Positions 15,345-24,109 of a DNA stretch of 42,278 nt are shown one piece after another; within the stretch, counting starts at the first letter, position 1, and each line of letters begins with the position of its first letter. The translations under genes and the position numbers were made by a program. The DNA is taken from positions 1-42,278 of the forward strand of contig NZ_FNDJ01000054.1 of assembly GCF_900099965.1 (NCBI RefSeq), in the 5' to 3' direction. The DNA comes from Nonomuraea jiangxiensis. GTDB lineage: Bacteria > Actinomycetota > Actinomycetes > Streptosporangiales > Streptosporangiaceae. The notes under the pieces were generated by a model. That model was not told the origin of the DNA. It did no database searches and saw only the letters and a list, made by a program, of their open reading frames with translations.

Positions 15345-15910
15345 CCGCGACCCGGAAGCCACCGCCCTGCAGCGGGCCGGATCTCGATGACGCAGCGGGT
15401 GGCGTGAGCGTGGCGGATGACGTTGGCGACCGACTCGCGTACCACCCAGCTGAACACGCCGTCGGCCGTCTTCGGCAGGGGCTCGCCCCTCGTCCGGACC
15501 GTCGTGTCGATGCCGGCCGCTGCCTGGACCGCCCGGGCGCCGTCCAGTTCTACGCCCAGCTCGCGCCGCCGGTAGCCGGAGATCGCCTCGCATGCGTCCG
15601 CCAGCGAGGAGCGTGCCACGGACTCGATGTCGCCGATCTCGGTGACGGCGCGGGCCGGGTCGCGGTCGGCCAGCCACCGCGCCCGCTCACTCTTCAGCAC
15701 GATCAGCGACAGGCTGTGGCCGAGCAGGTCGTGCAGGTCGCGGGCGATGCGCAGCCGCTCGTCGGCGGCGGCCAGCCGGGCGACCTCGCCGCGCGCCTCG
15801 CGCAGTTGTACCACCAGCGCCCGCGAGTGCCGGAGCGCGACCATCAGCATCCCGAACGCCAGTATCATCAGCGCGAACACGCCGAGCGTCGGGGCCGGGG
15901 CCCCGGTCAG
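15345..15910 (-). pseudogene. HisKA_3-type sensor histidine kinase, both ends lost
   Basis: The retained middle shows one membrane span (LGVFALMILAFGMLMVALRH), the dimerisation helix with the phospho-acceptor His (ERLRIARDLHDLLGHSLSLI) and an N-box-like segment (VRESVANVIRHAHATRCVIE). The remaining sensor helices at the N terminus are gone, and the ATP-binding G boxes (DxGxG) that should follow the N box are replaced by a jump directly into response-regulator sequence. One deletion at the kinase/regulator border explains both damaged ends. The kinase would phosphorylate the regulator at 15090 if intact; here neither can work. Confidence 0.72.
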
Positions 15911-16188
15911 CGCCCCGTCGCCGGCCGCACCGCTATCGACCCCAGCACCCCGAACGGGTCGTCCCAGCGCCACCGCACGAAAGCCTGGCCAGTGTGAGGG
16001 CGTGGCTCGTCGTGTGTGAGGGCCGTGGGCACGAGCCGCCGCGATGGTCCCGGGCCGGTTCCCATGGTGTCTGCCGTCCCCTCTGTTGAGGTGTTCGGCG
16101 TCGATGTCGCCTTGACTTGTCCGAGCGCGTCCGCGGATTGGGGCCACCGGCCTCGGCGTCCTGATAAGGGCGCCGGCCCTGGCGATAT

Positions 16189-17190
16189 CTAGCCGGCGAT
16201 CACCTTCCGCTCCTTGCCGGGGTCGATGCCGAGCGGGGTCGTGCCCTGCACGTACGGCTCGGCGGTCGGGCCGCGCTCTCGCAGCCAGTCCCACGTGTCG
16301 CGGGCGGTGTCCATGATCGGACGGCAGCGCAGCCCGGCGGCCTGGGCGCGGGAGGTGTCGGCCAGCCAGATCGCCTCCCAACCGGGCTGGTCGGGCGTCC
16401 ACAGGGGCAACTCCGTCCACGGCTGGACCTCGGCGGCGAGGAGTCGCTCGTCCGGCACCCAGACGAGCTCCGCCCTGCCGCCCGTGGCCTCCACGCAGGC
16501 GTCGAGCAGGCCCTTCATCGTGGCGGCGCCGGTCGGGCCGGTGGTGAGGAACCTGCCTGTCGTGCCTCGTTCGAGCAGGTCCAGGCCGAAGACGGCGAAG
16601 TCGCGTGCGTCGATGTGCTGCAGGGCACGCTCGGGGTCCCCCGGGGCGAGCACCTGACCACCCCGCGCCACCCGCTCCAGCCACCACGACAACCGGCCGA
16701 CGTTCTCATGCGGGCCGACGAGCAGGCCGCAGTTGAGGATGAGCGACCGGCCGGCGCCGAACCGCTCCAGCACCGCACGTTCACACCCGGCCTTGAGATG
16801 GTTACCGGGAGCCTGACCGGCCGGGGTGTCGGCAGGGCAGGGGTACGTGGCGGAGTCCTCATTCACGACCTGCGTGCCCCAGTCCGTGAACGCGTGGATG
16901 GAGGAGACGAACGTGTAGTGGTCAGCATGCTCACTCAGGAGCCCCGCGGACAGCAGAACGTCGCTCGGCTGCTGCCCGGCGGTGTCCACCACCGCGTCCC
17001 AACGCCGGCCCGCGACCAGCCGCTCCAGATCCGCCGCGCTGGTGCGATCGCCCCGGACGGCTTCCGCCCCGGGCTGGTCGGAGCCGCTGAGGCCCCTGTT
17101 GAACGTGGTCACCTCATGACCACGGCGCAACGCCTCCGACACGTACGCCCGCCCCAGAAACGCCGAACCACCGAGTACGAGAATCTTCAT
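16189..17190 (-). CDS. NAD-dependent epimerase/dehydratase family protein
   Basis: The 333-residue extended short-chain dehydrogenase-like protein has MKILVLGGSAFLGRAYVSEA (GGxxFLG nucleotide loop at residues 7-13), RGDRTSAADLERLV, WDAVVDTAG and the strand YTFVSSIHAF. The canonical YxxxK is not obvious; AGCERAV occupies that region, as in atypical (RNA-binding/isoflavone-reductase-like) members. The C-terminal half (WWLERVARGGQVLAPGDPER, QHIDARDFAVFGLDLLERG) is a substrate domain. The frame is open to 17247, but the Rossmann strand and GGGAGAG ribosome site argue for ATG at 17190. It is preceded by a two-component remnant and has no operon partner; the sugar or other substrate is unknown. Confidence 0.85.
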   Translation of the reverse strand: MKILVLGGSAFLGRAYVSEALRRGHEVTTFNRGLSGSDQPGAEAVRGDRTSAADLERLVAGRRWDAVVDTAGQQPSDVLLSAGLLSEHADHYTFVSSIHAFTDWGTQVVNEDSATYPCPADTPAGQAPGNHLKAGCERAVLERFGAGRSLILNCGLLVGPHENVGRLSWWLERVARGGQVLAPGDPERALQHIDARDFAVFGLDLLERGTTGRFLTTGPTGAATMKGLLDACVEATGGRAELVWVPDERLLAAEVQPWTELPLWTPDQPGWEAIWLADTSRAQAAGLRCRPIMDTARDTWDWLRERGPTAEPYVQGTTPLGIDPGKERKVIAG

Positions 17191-17347
17191 ACGGCCACTC
17201 TCCCGACCACCGCCAGAACCGATCGCCTGCTTCGCTGTGAGCTGCACTGGTTTCGGCCCAAGGCGGATGGCTTGTTTTGTTTCGTTGTGTACGAGATCCG
17301 CAGCGTTTTCCGCCGCAGCGGCGTTTCCTGCGTGGCGGGGCGCGGGG

Positions 17348-18931
17348 CTAGTGGTGGTTCCAGAAGGCGCAGTGGTGGCCGCTCACGAAGTCGACCGGCC
17401 GGACGCCGTGCGGCCCGGACGCGAGCGAGAGAACCGTGCCACCGGGGTGGTAGGCCGCCCAGCGAGGGAGCCCGGGCGCGTTAGGGTCGCCGGTGGCGGC
17501 GAAGCGCGTCCAGTAGGCGATCATGTCGCGTGACAGCTCCCGCTGCTCGGGAGAGAACGCCGGGGGCGAGCCGGGCCCGTCCATGAGGTACGGCAGTTCG
17601 GCGGCGTGTGCAGCACCGAGCGGGAAGCCGACGATCTGCTGACCTGAGCTTTCGGCGAACTCATAGGCGTAGACGGGGGCACGGCGGGCCGCCGCGTCGT
17701 TCGCCGGCAACTGGGAGCAGGCGCCGAGCTTTCCGCCCCAGTCGGTCAGCACGCCGGCCAGCGCGAGGCTGGGGCTGGGGTAGCCGTCGGCCGGATACCG
17801 ATCGAGCACAGCCTGGGCGCGGTCCCCGAACAGGCTCGCCAGTATTTCGGGATACTGCTGGGCCGTCACAGGCCGGCCCTGCGCGTCGAACTGCACCGCG
17901 ACGAAGGGCCGCATCTCGTCACGGGCATTGCCCTGAACGAGGGGAACCGGCGCGGCGGTGCCGCGGCGCAACGCCTCCAGCGGCTGCGTCGGCAGCGCGG
18001 GCGTATCCGCCGTGAATATCCAGGGCATGTCACCGATCCGGGCGGTCGCGGTGAAGACCTGGTCGGCGCCGATGGGCAGCAGGTCGGCGACGGGCTTGGC
18101 CCGCAAGCATGCGAGCGTCTGAGTGGCGCACCCGAGATCGGCGGCGATCTTCGTGGCCCGTTCCCGCGCCGCGGACCGGGTGACGAAGTCGTTGCCGCAG
18201 GGACCGCTCTGCACGATCGCCTTCTGGAACAGGCCCCGCGATCCGGGCGCCGCCAGCTGGGCGCATACGCTGAAGCCGCCCGCCGACTGGCCGGCGATCG
18301 TGACGTTGCCGGGATCGCCGCCGAAGGCCGCGACGTTGCGCCGTACCCAGCGCAGCGCGGCCTGCTGGTCGGCGAGCGCGTAGTTCCCCGCGTACGGGTC
18401 GTCCATGGCCGGGTGATCCAGGAAACCCAGCGCCCCCAGACGGTAGTTGAGGGTCACCGTGACGACCTTGCCCTGGGTGGCCATCCGGGTCAGGTCGTAG
18501 TCGCTGCCCGCACCCTGGACGAATCCTCCGCCGTGGATCCAGACGATGACGGGCAGCCGCTCGGCCGGCCGGGTGGCGGGCGTGACGACGTTGAGGAACA
18601 GGCAGTCCTCGCTGCCGATCTGCGCCGGCGGCCGGTCGGGACCTCCTCCGTCGAGTTGGGGGCATGGGTTGCCGGGCGTCGTGGCGTCACGCACTCCCGC
18701 CCACGTCGGCGCGGGCGCGGGCGCTCGCCATCGCCGCTCGCCGGTCGGTGGGGCAGCATACGGGATGCCGGCGAAGGTCCGGTGGTCCGGAGCCGCCAGG
18801 CCGTGCAGGGTTCCCTGGGCGATACGTACGGTGGCAGCGTCCACCCGCGCATGCGCCACCCCTGTGTCCAATGGCATGAGCAGGGCTATGGGCAAGGCGG
18901 CGAAAATCAGTGACGTCAACTTCGTTCGCAT
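17348..18931 (-). CDS. Secreted type-B carboxylesterase
   Basis: The 527-residue alpha/beta hydrolase hydrolyses carboxylic esters outside the cell. The signal peptide (MRTKLTSLIFAALPIALLM, cleavage after the AHA near residue 28) is clear, which is why the start at 18931 is preferred over 18964. Family marks in order are FAGIPYAAPPTGERRWRAP, EDCLFLNVVTP, the oxyanion loop HGGGFVQGAG, GQSAGG with the nucleophile Ser, Glu in NARDEM, and His in GAAHAAELPY, completing the triad. The length is standard for the family. A comparable enzyme could act on para-nitrobenzyl or plant esters. It lies 157 bases upstream of the epimerase gene on the same strand. Confidence 0.92.
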   Translation of the reverse strand: MRTKLTSLIFAALPIALLMPLDTGVAHARVDAATVRIAQGTLHGLAAPDHRTFAGIPYAAPPTGERRWRAPAPAPTWAGVRDATTPGNPCPQLDGGGPDRPPAQIGSEDCLFLNVVTPATRPAERLPVIVWIHGGGFVQGAGSDYDLTRMATQGKVVTVTLNYRLGALGFLDHPAMDDPYAGNYALADQQAALRWVRRNVAAFGGDPGNVTIAGQSAGGFSVCAQLAAPGSRGLFQKAIVQSGPCGNDFVTRSAARERATKIAADLGCATQTLACLRAKPVADLLPIGADQVFTATARIGDMPWIFTADTPALPTQPLEALRRGTAAPVPLVQGNARDEMRPFVAVQFDAQGRPVTAQQYPEILASLFGDRAQAVLDRYPADGYPSPSLALAGVLTDWGGKLGACSQLPANDAAARRAPVYAYEFAESSGQQIVGFPLGAAHAAELPYLMDGPGSPPAFSPEQRELSRDMIAYWTRFAATGDPNAPGLPRWAAYHPGGTVLSLASGPHGVRPVDFVSGHHCAFWNHH

Positions 18932-19051
18932 GAAGCCAGCTTTACGAGGTCCGCGACGCTCCACGTCGTCTCACGAGCGTGCTTGCGAATACATCCATTG
19001 ATGTAGCAGAGGTGCGTTCGTTCACCGTGTGCGGGTACCGCCTACCGGACG

Positions 19052-19657
19052 TTACGGGCAGACGCCGGGCAGCCTGCCGACCTTGGCGGCCATCGTCCTG
19101 GCGTCCTTGGCCAGCGCACCGGGCTTGTAGTCCCCCTCGGTAGCCGTGTAGATCATCACTGCACTACCCCGGCGTGCGACGATACCGGTGATCGTCGCGT
19201 TCAGCTGGCCGCCCTGCCAGACCTGATAGCCCATGCCGATGGCCTCATCTCCCGCCGTGGCCTTGTTCGTCCGCCACCGGATCTTGAGCTCTGGTTCCGA
19301 CGGGTCGCCCTTGCTCGCGCACCGCTTGACCTGAGTGCGCAACCCAGTGAGTGCCGAACGGGCGGCGCTGGGACTCTTGTAGATGACGAGTTGTTCGGAA
19401 GAGATGCTAGGTGCGCTGCTCCAGTACGTGATCGTGCGGGCTGTCACCCTGCCGCGATCGATGGCGCGCTTATACCCGCAAGGGTTCACCTCCAACGGTT
19501 CTGTGGGCTTGTCGCTGATTTTGTAACCCTGTTCAGCCAAGTCATCGGGGCTCATCGGCTGCCGCGCGTCGCGTTCGGTGAGCAGGAAGTTCTTGGGGAT
19601 CTCGGTCACGGTCGCCGGGGACAGAGCCAGCAGCATGGTGAGCATCACATTGATCAC
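19052..19657 (-). CDS. Secreted protein of unknown function (sensor-domain-like)
   Basis: The 201-residue protein starts with a short hydrophobic leader (MINVMLTMLLALSPATVTEI), typical of a signal peptide, and has two Cys pairs (NPCGYKR and VKRCASK, with PGVCP at the end). The pattern AARSALTGLRTQVKRC, then GYQVWQGGQ and a strand-rich tail (GIVARRGSAVMIYTATEGDY), resembles PknH-type extracellular sensor domains of actinobacteria, which bind unknown ligands outside the cell. There is no lipobox. It is flanked by two minus-strand genes with no obvious shared job. Length and composition look intact. Confidence 0.65.
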   Translation of the reverse strand: MINVMLTMLLALSPATVTEIPKNFLLTERDARQPMSPDDLAEQGYKISDKPTEPLEVNPCGYKRAIDRGRVTARTITYWSSAPSISSEQLVIYKSPSAARSALTGLRTQVKRCASKGDPSEPELKIRWRTNKATAGDEAIGMGYQVWQGGQLNATITGIVARRGSAVMIYTATEGDYKPGALAKDARTMAAKVGRLPGVCP

Positions 19658-19756
19658 TGGAAGTTAGATGCGGACGAGATCGGCTTGGTTCTCAGACGCC
19701 ATGTCGGCTGGGTCATTTCTGTCGCAGCGCCGCCCACGACCGGGGATGCCGGGTGC

Positions 19757-20284
19757 CTACAGCGATGAGGGGTCGTCGCGCAGCCGGCTGTAGAGACATC
19801 CGTCGCGCCACTGTCCGGCCCGGAACTCGGCCGCGCGGATTCGGCCCTCAAGCTGGAAGCCGGCCTTCTCCAGCGACTTCTGCTCGGCGACGTTCTCCAG
19901 GTGGGTGGCGGCCTGGATCCGCTGTGCCGGCGTGTGGTGGAACAGGTAGTCGCACAACATCGCCTGCGCCCGCCAGCCGATGCCGCGTCCGCGCCACTCG
20001 GGCAGCAAGGCGATCCCGATCTCCCAGTACTTCGCCATGCCGGAGTACAGGCCGGCCCGGTAGCTGACGAGGCCGGCGGCGACGTGGTCGTCCTCCACCT
20101 CGACCATGAGCCGCCCGTCGTTGGCGCCGAGGTAGCCATCGGCGGCGAACCGCCGGGCGGGCTCCTGGGCGTCACGGAAGCCGCCCCAGTCGAGACCGAT
20201 GAGAAACGGTTCCGTGAGAAAACGGCGGAACATGGTCAGGTCGTTCTCTTCAACCGGCCGCAGCCGGATGGATGGTTCAGTCAC
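19757..20284 (-). CDS. GNAT family N-acetyltransferase
   Basis: A complete 175-residue acetyltransferase: IRLRPVEENDLTMFRRFLTE at the start, the central strands YWEIGIALLPEWRGRGIGWRAQ with the RGRGIG acetyl-CoA loop, and the late NVAEQKSLEKAGFQLEGRIR helix-turn-strand. This is the RimJ/SpeG-like layout used to acetylate protein N termini, antibiotics or amines. The ATG at 20284 has a ribosome-like GGGAGACGG upstream. It is followed by the secreted-protein gene about 100 bases on; no functional link is visible. The acceptor is unknown. Confidence 0.88.
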   Translation of the reverse strand: MTEPSIRLRPVEENDLTMFRRFLTEPFLIGLDWGGFRDAQEPARRFAADGYLGANDGRLMVEVEDDHVAAGLVSYRAGLYSGMAKYWEIGIALLPEWRGRGIGWRAQAMLCDYLFHHTPAQRIQAATHLENVAEQKSLEKAGFQLEGRIRAAEFRAGQWRDGCLYSRLRDDPSSL

Positions 20285-20664
20285 TTCTCGGACCGTCTCC
20301 CTTTCGCACGATGTGTTCGGTACCTCGGGCGTAGCTGCGTGAACAACCCTGGCTCGGGTTCGAACGAAGATGCCACATGCGAGGGGGGTCCGGCGTACTC
20401 CCCTAGATGTAGTTGCGGTGACATCCGCGAGAGGACGACGACAGCGATCCCCGAGGGGAGGCCGTGCCGCTTACCTACCGGTTGGTGAGGGGCTTTGGTC
20501 GGCTTGCTCACCGGTCCTGGTCCGCGCTGATCCGTCGAAGGACGTCGAGTTGGTGGTGCTTCTTTCCATCCGCACCTGTTGTCGATCCCGCTTGGTGTCG
20601 TTCGTCTAGGGGGTGAGAGGCCGGCCACATGCCGGTGAGGACTCTGTGGAACAGGAGAATCTCC
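20285..20664. other. Divergent intergenic region, no gene
   Basis: This lies between the leftward acetyltransferase and the rightward SMP-30-type gene. Frames of 60-130 codons exist on both strands, without plausible starts or composition. No dyad or clear promoter box was recognised; AGGAGAATCTCC just before 20665 is the ribosome site of the next gene. Confidence 0.5.
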
Positions 20665-21547
20665 ATGACCAGAACACACACTCTGACGGCCGGACTGGTG
20701 ATCGGTGAATCACCGCGTTGGCACGACGGTCGTCTGTGGTTCGCGCACTGGGGTACGCAGGAGATCCTGGCGGTCGATCTCGCCGGAAAGGCGGAGGTCG
20801 TAGGGAAGGGAAGGCCCGGACTGGGATGGTCCATTGACTGGCTGCCCGATGGGCGGCTGCTCATGACCGGTGATGAGCTCACCCGCCGGGAACCCGACGG
20901 TTCGATGGTCACTCACGCCGACCTGAGCGGGCTGGCAGACGACTGGAACGAGATCGTCGTCGATGGCCGCGGCAACATCTACGTCAATTGGCGGATGCGA
21001 CTTCCATCCCGGGGAGGGCATCGCGCCGGGAGTCATCGCTCTCATCACTCCTGATGGCTCAGTACGCAAGGTCGCCGACGACATCGCCTTTCCCAACGGC
21101 ATGGTGGTGACGCCCGACAACTCGACGCTGATCATCGCTGAGTCGTTCGCGGGCACGCTGACGGCCTTCGACATCGCCGCTGACGGCACCCTGTCCAATC
21201 GCCGCGTGTGGGCCGATCACCCGGGCGACGGAATCTGCATGGACGCCGAAGGCGCCATCTGGTGTTCGGCCATGGACGCCGACAAGCACAGCGTCGTACG
21301 TGTCCGCGAAGGCGGCGAGATCTTGCAGCGGATTGAGCTCGGCCTGCCCTGCTTCGCCTGCATGCTCGGAGGTGAAGACGGCAGAACACTCTTCATGCTC
21401 GTCGCCGACTGGCGCGTGCAGGAAGGCTTTGAGGACAACATCCACCGGCTGACCACACAAGAGCGGTCCGGCAAGCTGCTTACCGCCACCGCGCCCGCCC
21501 CGAGCGCTGGCTGGCCACTCGTCGACCACCTCCGCCGCACCTGCTGA
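20665..21547 (+). pseudogene. SMP-30/gluconolactonase-family protein with one frameshift
   Basis: ATG at 20665 (after AGGAGAATCTCC) starts a SMP-30/LRE-like propeller: LVIGESPRWHDGRLWFAHWG, DWNEIVVDGRGNIYVN, then homology resumes in another frame as GGCDFHPGEGIAPGVIALIT, VADDIAFPNGMVVTPDNSTL, DHPGDGICMDAEGAIWCSAM. The Glu in GESPRW, the Asn in FPNGM and the Asp in GDGI are the family's metal ligands, so the intact protein would be a metal-dependent lactonase of about 294 residues. The two parts are separated by one extra T in GTCAATTGGCGG near 20989. As written, translation stops at 21054. This could be a consensus error, since no other residue is damaged. Confidence 0.78.
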
Positions 21548-21853
21548 GCACCGCGGCACTCACCAGATGCCGTTCGGGGCCCAGCCCCAAGGCACGCCTC
21601 TACGCTGCCTACCCGGCAGCCGGACTCGTCTCCCGAGGGCCGACTCCCATACCGGGATGGGTCCGCTGCGCTCGTCGGCGCGACCCGGCCCCGCGTCGCG
21701 AGGGCCGGGGAGACCGTGCTCGATGCCGAGGGGCCGACGATGGAGGCCCTGCGGCGCCGATCGCCCCCAGCCCGCCACAGCGCGGTAGCGGCAGGGCGTT
21801 CGGCGCGGCGGGCAGCTCGCGCACATCATCCACTCCATCGCAAGGAGGAAGGT
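21548..21853. other. No gene recognised
   Basis: This lies between the SMP-30-type gene and a propeller remnant. Frames on both strands are short or arginine/proline-rich and look like shadows of high-GC DNA. No repeats or hairpins of note were found. Confidence 0.45.
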
Positions 21854-22129
21854 TCAGCCGGTGACCCGGGCCAGGAACTGGCCCTTGGCGTGCTCGTCGG
21901 TCTCCCGGGTGCCGTAGCCGGCGGCCCACAGGCCGCCGCCCGGCACAGCGCCGAGCTGCTTGATCCGGTAGTCGTCGAGCAGCAGCGGTTTCGGCGCCTG
22001 CTGCCAGGCGGAGCCGTTCCAGCGCAGCAGCACACCGACGCTGCGCGCGGTGTCGTCGTCCTGCCCGCTGCCTCCGGCCCACACCTCGGTGCCGTGCTCC
22101 GGACCGGGTGTTGCGATGCCCGTGAACAC
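21854..22129 (-). pseudogene. C-terminal piece of a secreted propeller-like protein
   Basis: The minus strand reads GVLLRWNGSAWQQAPKPLL, IKQLGAVPGGGLWAAGYG and GQFLARVTG before a stop. The WNGSAW and LWAAGY motifs repeat in actinobacterial secreted beta-propellers of unknown function (one Trp-rich strand per blade). Only the last one or two blades remain; there is no signal peptide and no start beyond an incidental ATG. It is best read as the 3' remnant of a longer gene. Confidence 0.5.
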
Positions 22130-22196
22130 TTAAGCCGCTTGCGACAAGACACAGGTGACATCTCGAAGGGGGTCCAGTGCCGAAAATAGATCATCT

Positions 22197-22784
22197 ATGG
22201 TGACAGACACGTCACCGCTGGTGGTGGACTCCGAGATCATCACAAGTTCCCTCGATGATCCGGAGAAGTTCGCCGCCCTGTTCGACCGCCACGCCGGAAC
22301 GCTTTACAGGTACATCTCCTTCCGCCTCGGCCCAGAACTCGCCGAGGACCTCGTCGGAGAGACCTTCCTGATCGCATTCCGCAGGCGCGACGCGTACGAC
22401 GTCTCCTACCGCGATGCCCGGCCCTGGCTGCTGGGCATCGCGACCAAGCTCATCACCGGTCAACGCCGGACCGAGGTCAGCCGCTACCGCGCGCTGGAAC
22501 GGCAGAGCCCGGCCCAGCCCGTTGAGGGACCGGAAGAGGCGATCACTCGTGACCTGACAGCGCAGGGGTCACGGACGGTCCTGCTGAACGCGCTCGCGCT
22601 GCTGTCGCGAGGCGACCGAGACGTCCTGCTCCTGGTCGCCTGGAGCGACATGACGTACGAGGAAGCGGCCCACGCGCTCGACATCCCGGTCGGCACGGTC
22701 AAGTCACGACTCAATCGGGCCCGGCGCAAGATCCGCCACGCCCTGGGCGGAGTCAACCCATTGGAGGGACACGATCATGGATGA
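22197..22784 (+). CDS. ECF-type RNA polymerase sigma factor
   Basis: The 195-residue sigma-70 family protein directs RNA polymerase to a small set of promoters. Region 2 is FAALFDRHAGTLYRYISFRL with AEDLVGETFLIAFRRRDAYD, and region 4 is LLSRGDRDVLLLVAWSDMTY, EEAAHALDIPVGTVKSRLNR, ARRKIRHAL. There is no extra C-terminal domain. The ATG at 22197 has no close ribosome site; a GTG at 22155 is in frame but adds residues without homology. The stop overlaps the next gene by eight bases. The partner downstream is a CU044_5270-type membrane protein that probably restrains the sigma factor at the membrane, the standard arrangement for this group. Confidence 0.93.
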   Translation: MVTDTSPLVVDSEIITSSLDDPEKFAALFDRHAGTLYRYISFRLGPELAEDLVGETFLIAFRRRDAYDVSYRDARPWLLGIATKLITGQRRTEVSRYRALERQSPAQPVEGPEEAITRDLTAQGSRTVLLNALALLSRGDRDVLLLVAWSDMTYEEAAHALDIPVGTVKSRLNRARRKIRHALGGVNPLEGHDHG

Positions 22785-23520
22785 ACTGAAGACGCTCATC
22801 AAGGAACTGGAGCATGAGCCACCCCACTCCCTGGCTCGGCAACGACTCCGGCTCGCTCAGGAGGCGACCGCGGCGCCGCGCGATCGACGCTGGAGCAGGC
22901 TGCTTCGGCACAATCGGCGGGAACAGCCGCTCCTGAGCGGGCGGCGGCTGGCGATGGGCGCGGCTGTGGCGGCGGCCGTCGCGGCGGGCGTGGCCGTGCC
23001 TTCCTTGCTCGGTTCCGCCGACCCGGCGTACGCCCTGACGAAGAACCAGGACGGATCGATCAACCTCAAGATCTACGATTTCCGCAACCCCGAGCACGTC
23101 GAGAAGGAACTGGCAGATTGGGGTGTGCCGGCCGACATCACCTACCTGCCTCTCGGCAAGCGCTGCGGAAACAACCGGGCACCCTTCCTCAAGGGTGACG
23201 ACGTCGGCGCGACCAAGGAGGAGCTGTCGAACAGTGATGCCGCCGTGCAGGCCGGGCTTCGGGAGAGACTGGAAAAGTCGAGCTCTTACCAGGCGATTCG
23301 CCCGCAAGACGGCATCACCATCTACCCCCGCCACATCAAGCCAGGCCAGATCGCGCTGATCGAGGTCATGGAGAATCCGGTCACGCCCACGGTGGAGCGT
23401 CCCGGCGTGGCCTGGCAGTTCAGCGGGCGCCTGACGACCGGCCCCATTGAACCGTGCAAGGTCGTGGCGGATCCCTCGGCCACCGACATCGGCGACGCCA
23501 CACCACCTGCCGGCAGTTGA
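22777..23520 (+). CDS. CU044_5270-family membrane protein, probable anti-sigma partner
   Basis: The 247-residue protein has an N-terminal cytoplasmic part (MDELKTLIKELEHEPPHSLA, RQRLRLAQEAT) that would contact the sigma factor, one membrane span (about 61-80, AVAAAVAAGVAVPSLLG), then an extracellular domain with KNQDGSINLKIYDFRNPEHV and two Cys (KRCGNN and EPCKVV). Actinobacterial sigma factors of this kind are commonly followed by such CU044_5270 proteins, and the eight-base overlap with the sigma gene supports joint regulation. A strong terminator follows at 23523. The external domain may sense an envelope signal; the ligand is unknown. Confidence 0.85.
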   Translation: MDELKTLIKELEHEPPHSLARQRLRLAQEATAAPRDRRWSRLLRHNRREQPLLSGRRLAMGAAVAAAVAAGVAVPSLLGSADPAYALTKNQDGSINLKIYDFRNPEHVEKELADWGVPADITYLPLGKRCGNNRAPFLKGDDVGATKEELSNSDAAVQAGLRERLEKSSSYQAIRPQDGITIYPRHIKPGQIALIEVMENPVTPTVERPGVAWQFSGRLTTGPIEPCKVVADPSATDIGDATPPAGS

Positions 23521-23522
23521 TC

Positions 23523-23551
23523 CGCTCCCCGCGCCACTGACGCGGGGAGCG
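23523..23551 (+). terminator. Rho-independent terminator of the sigma/anti-sigma operon
   Basis: Arms CGCTCCCCGCG (23523-23533) and CGCGGGGAGCG (23541-23551) pair perfectly over 11 bases with a seven-base loop, followed by TTT. It starts right after the stop codon at 23520, so it closes the ECF operon. Confidence 0.9.
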
Positions 23552-24109
23552 TTTCCGATGAGCACGGCCGCGGGGCGGATGACCTGGTAAGACGGTTGAG
23601 GGGCCACGGAGATTCCGGACAACCCCTCGAAGAGCGGGCCAGTGATCTCCAGCACTCTTCGCGTCGTCGCAGGTCATTGACAGCCCACGCAGGATCACGT
23701 CCACCCCGCGCTTCAGGGGCGTCGAACCGCTCGTCGTCGGTGTCGGCCGGCTTCCACAACACCGGATCGTCCCTGCCCCGGCTGATCGAGGCCGCCGACC
23801 GCACCGTCATCCCGGCGTCGGTGACCGCCTTGCCGTCCCGCGTGAGCCCACTCGCGGGGGCGGTGCGGGCTCACGGGGCGCGGCGGGTCGCTTCATCCCT
23901 GACGCCATGGGTCATGAGGGGACCGAAGAGATGTCGGGACTGACCCGCCGCGAACCCGCGCTGACGCGCCGACATACCCGTGAGGTATCGCGTCGGTCCT
24001 CGATGGACCTGGCGGCAGGTGGGCGGGGCAGGTGATGATCGGGCTTCGTGGCGTGCGCCGTCGCGGAGCCTTCCGCGCGTGGCGTCAGGGGAAGGAAGGT
24101 GTGCGCACG
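23552..24109. other. No supported gene; one unexplained protein-like frame
   Basis: Most of this stretch is non-coding by appearance. A minus-strand frame from about 23850 to 23630 reads RDGKAVTDAGMTVRSAASIS, RGRDDPVLWKPADTDDERFD, APEARGGRDPAWAV, with a better composition than the surrounding shadows, but it has no ribosome site, ends in arginine-rich noise and matches no family known to me. It may be a remnant. Confidence 0.4.
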
